Positions 62,553-64,000 of a DNA stretch of 64,000 nt are shown one piece after another (position 1 is the first letter of the stretch; each line of letters begins with the position of its first letter). The position numbers and the translations under genes were made by a program. The notes under the pieces were generated by a model. That model searched no databases. It saw nothing but the letters and a program-made list of their open reading frames with translations, and had not been told where the DNA came from. This DNA comes from Roseobacter weihaiensis (GTDB taxonomy: Bacteria; Pseudomonadota; Alphaproteobacteria; Rhodobacterales; Rhodobacteraceae). The DNA lies in NCBI RefSeq assembly GCF_020622345.1, contig NZ_JACNMO010000010.1:62001-126000 (forward strand), written 5' to 3'.

Positions 62553-63773
62553 ATGTCACTGGATCTCAGCGATCCGCTTACGCTGGCTGGCCTTGCGGGG
62601 CTGGCGGTTGTGATGCTGATACTTGTGCTTCTGGTGCTGGCTGTCCGGGCGGCGGGCCGGTCTGCGCGGATGACGGAACCGCTGGTGCAGCAAATGGGCC
62701 TGCTGGGCCAGCATGTCCAACAACTCGGCGCGGGTCAGGAACAGTTGCGGGGCGGGTTGCAGACGGTTTCTGACACCCAAGCCAGCACCCAGGCCAAGGT
62801 CATCCAGACCGTCGAGGCGCGTCTTTCCACCGTGCAGCAGCAGATGCAGGAGCGCCTTGCTGACAATGCGATGCGGTCCCAGCGGGCCTTGGCCGAGATG
62901 CAGGAGCGGATGAAGGAAACGCTGCATGGCTCCAGCAAGCAGACCACGACCTCGCTGACCCAGTTGCAGGAGCGGCTGGCCGCCATCGACAAGGCGCAGG
63001 ACAATATCACCAAGCTGTCCGGCGATGTGCTGTCGCTGCAGGACATCCTCAGCAACAAGCAGACCCGCGGTGCGTTTGGCGAGATTCAGCTGCGCGATAT
63101 CGTGTCCAAAGCCCTGCCCGCCGACAGTTACGTCTTGCAGCACACGTTGAGCAACAACAAGCGCGCCGATTGCCTGATCCATCTGCCGAACCCGCCGGGC
63201 CCGATTGTGATCGACAGTAAGTTCCCGCTGGAAGCCTATGAGGCGCTGCGCGCGGCCAAAACCGATTGGGAGCTCAAGGACGCGGTGGCCAAGATGAAGA
63301 CGGCGGTGGCAAAACACATCGTGGATATCTCTGAAAAATACATCATCGATGGCGAAACAGCGGATGGTGCCTTGATGTTTTTGCCGTCAGAGGCCGTCTA
63401 CGCCGAGTTGCACGCCAATTTCCCGGACCTCATCCGCAAGAGCTTTGATGCGCGGGTCTGGATTGTTTCGCCGACAACCTGCATGGCGACCCTGAATACC
63501 ATGCGGGCGATCCTGAAAGACGCGCGGATGCGGGAACAGGCCGGTGCCATTCGATCCGAGCTGTCGAAACTGGTCGCGGATGTGGACCGCCTGGGTGCGC
63601 GGGTCGGCAATCTCGACCGGCATTTCAATCAAGCCTCCAAAGATATCGAGGATATCAAGATCAGCGCGGACAAGGCGGGCAAGCGCGCGCACCGTCTGGA
63701 TAATTTCGACTTCGAAGACCTGCAACATGACGCGCCCGGCAGTGTCGTCCCGCTGGCAAAACCGGGCGGTTAG
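62553..63773 (+). CDS. rmuC: DNA recombination protein RmuC
   Basis: A 406-residue protein with one N-terminal helix (about 8-35: [26 protein letters not shown]), a long coiled coil (about 40-175) and a nuclease-like RmuC domain (about 175-385: [48 protein letters not shown]). RmuC limits recombination at inverted repeats. ATG 62535, overlapping the mutL stop, is in frame and adds six residues; I prefer ATG 62553 because GAGG stands nine bases before it. Likely cotranscribed with mutL. Confidence 0.92.
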   Translation: MSLDLSDPLTLAGLAGLAVVMLILVLLVLAVRAAGRSARMTEPLVQQMGLLGQHVQQLGAGQEQLRGGLQTVSDTQASTQAKVIQTVEARLSTVQQQMQERLADNAMRSQRALAEMQERMKETLHGSSKQTTTSLTQLQERLAAIDKAQDNITKLSGDVLSLQDILSNKQTRGAFGEIQLRDIVSKALPADSYVLQHTLSNNKRADCLIHLPNPPGPIVIDSKFPLEAYEALRAAKTDWELKDAVAKMKTAVAKHIVDISEKYIIDGETADGALMFLPSEAVYAELHANFPDLIRKSFDARVWIVSPTTCMATLNTMRAILKDARMREQAGAIRSELSKLVADVDRLGARVGNLDRHFNQASKDIEDIKISADKAGKRAHRLDNFDFEDLQHDAPGSVVPLAKPGG

Positions 63774-64000
63774 CCTGCACAGGCCGCCATGACGCCGCGG
63801 AGCTCTGCCAGCCCGCGCATACGCCCGATCAGCGGATATCCGGGCATGCTGCCCGCATCGAGATCCGACAAAAGCTCCTGCCCATGATCCGGACGCATCG
63901 GGATCTGCCAATCGGCGCGGCCTACTGATTTGCGCCGGGCTTGCTCTGCCATCAGGGCGCGGATCGTGGCGACCATATCGGTGTCGCCTTCCAGATGGGC
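63770..64000 (-). CDS. uxuA: Mannonate dehydratase UxuA, C-terminal part
   Basis: Only the last 76 or so codons lie in the window; the gene continues past the edge. [22 protein letters not shown] followed by [15 protein letters not shown] and [19 protein letters not shown] is the typical C-terminal end of D-mannonate dehydratase, which removes water from D-mannonate to give 2-keto-3-deoxygluconate in glucuronate breakdown. Its stop codon shares three bases with the rmuC stop on the other strand. Confidence 0.92.
   Translation of the reverse strand, partial: AHLEGDTDMVATIRALMAEQARRKSVGRADWQIPMRPDHGQELLSDLDAGSMPGYPLIGRMRGLAELRGVMAACAG

Noticed and set aside
1-64000. CRISPR arrays, tRNA or rRNA genes, insertion sequences and prophage genes
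   Set aside because: Gaps are short; I found no regularly spaced repeats, no cloverleaf sequences with T-loop signature, no transposase, integrase or phage protein among the readable genes.

Overview
The window reads as a chromosomal segment of a marine alphaproteobacterium of the Rhodobacteraceae, Roseobacter group. The reasons are high-GC coding on both strands, DUF3035 and DUF1674 (SDHAF4-type) genes, a MutL carrying the endonuclease motif, an ALDH16-type double aldehyde dehydrogenase, and a full glycine-betaine demethylation cluster. Gene density is high. I see no rRNA, tRNA, insertion sequence, prophage or CRISPR array. Most of the content is housekeeping, so the interest lies mainly in regulatory DNA and a few accessory modules. 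All family assignments come from reading the sequence, without database searches.

Layout. 0-12.6 kb: an OmpR-type response regulator, exonuclease III, a quality-control group (thioredoxin-TPR, LON-domain protein, Trm112), a UbiH-type hydroxylase, an amidase, a DapC-like aminotransferase, FtsK, LolA, a lytic transglycosylase-like lipoprotein and an AEC transporter. 12.7-17.5 kb: HspQ, gamma-glutamyltransferase, an orphan RsbW/RsbV-like pair, a thiolase and free methionine-R-sulfoxide reductase. 17.5-25 kb: an XRE-cupin regulator, LysE exporter, GFA protein, dimethylglycine dehydrogenase-like flavoprotein, betaine-homocysteine methyltransferase and sarcosine dehydrogenase-like flavoprotein. This looks like one regulon that strips methyl groups from glycine betaine and deals with the one-carbon product. 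25-27.6 kb: RluA, an ArsR-SRPBCC pair behind a clear promoter with palindromic operators, and a cobalamin riboswitch in front of a solitary CbiM-like protein. 27.7-32 kb: aldehyde dehydrogenase, 1-Cys peroxiredoxin and two glycosyltransferases.

32-43 kb (minus strand): the classical order rbfA, truB, rpsO, pnp is kept, but unrelated genes (phosphodiester glycosidase, membrane protein, DUF1643, acidic anchored protein, LysE, universal stress protein, sodium:alanine symporter, ASCH protein) and several terminators lie in between. 43-53 kb: dapB, a small secreted protein, SDHAF4-like, rsmB, heparinase II/III, purH, lspA, DUF3035 lipoprotein, and an active plus inactive M16 peptidase pair. 53-64 kb: a deoC-ALDH16 operon, a TroABCD-type metal ABC transporter, mutL, rmuC and the C-terminal end of uxuA.

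The strongest regulatory readings are: the tro promoter with a Fur-family 7-1-7 box inside its spacer and an apparently leaderless start; the paired ATACC-N4-GGTAT operators of the ArsR gene; the TTTTTTCACG inverted repeat in front of the betaine regulon regulator; a perfect CRP-type palindrome upstream of the usp-symporter genes; and the cobalamin riboswitch.
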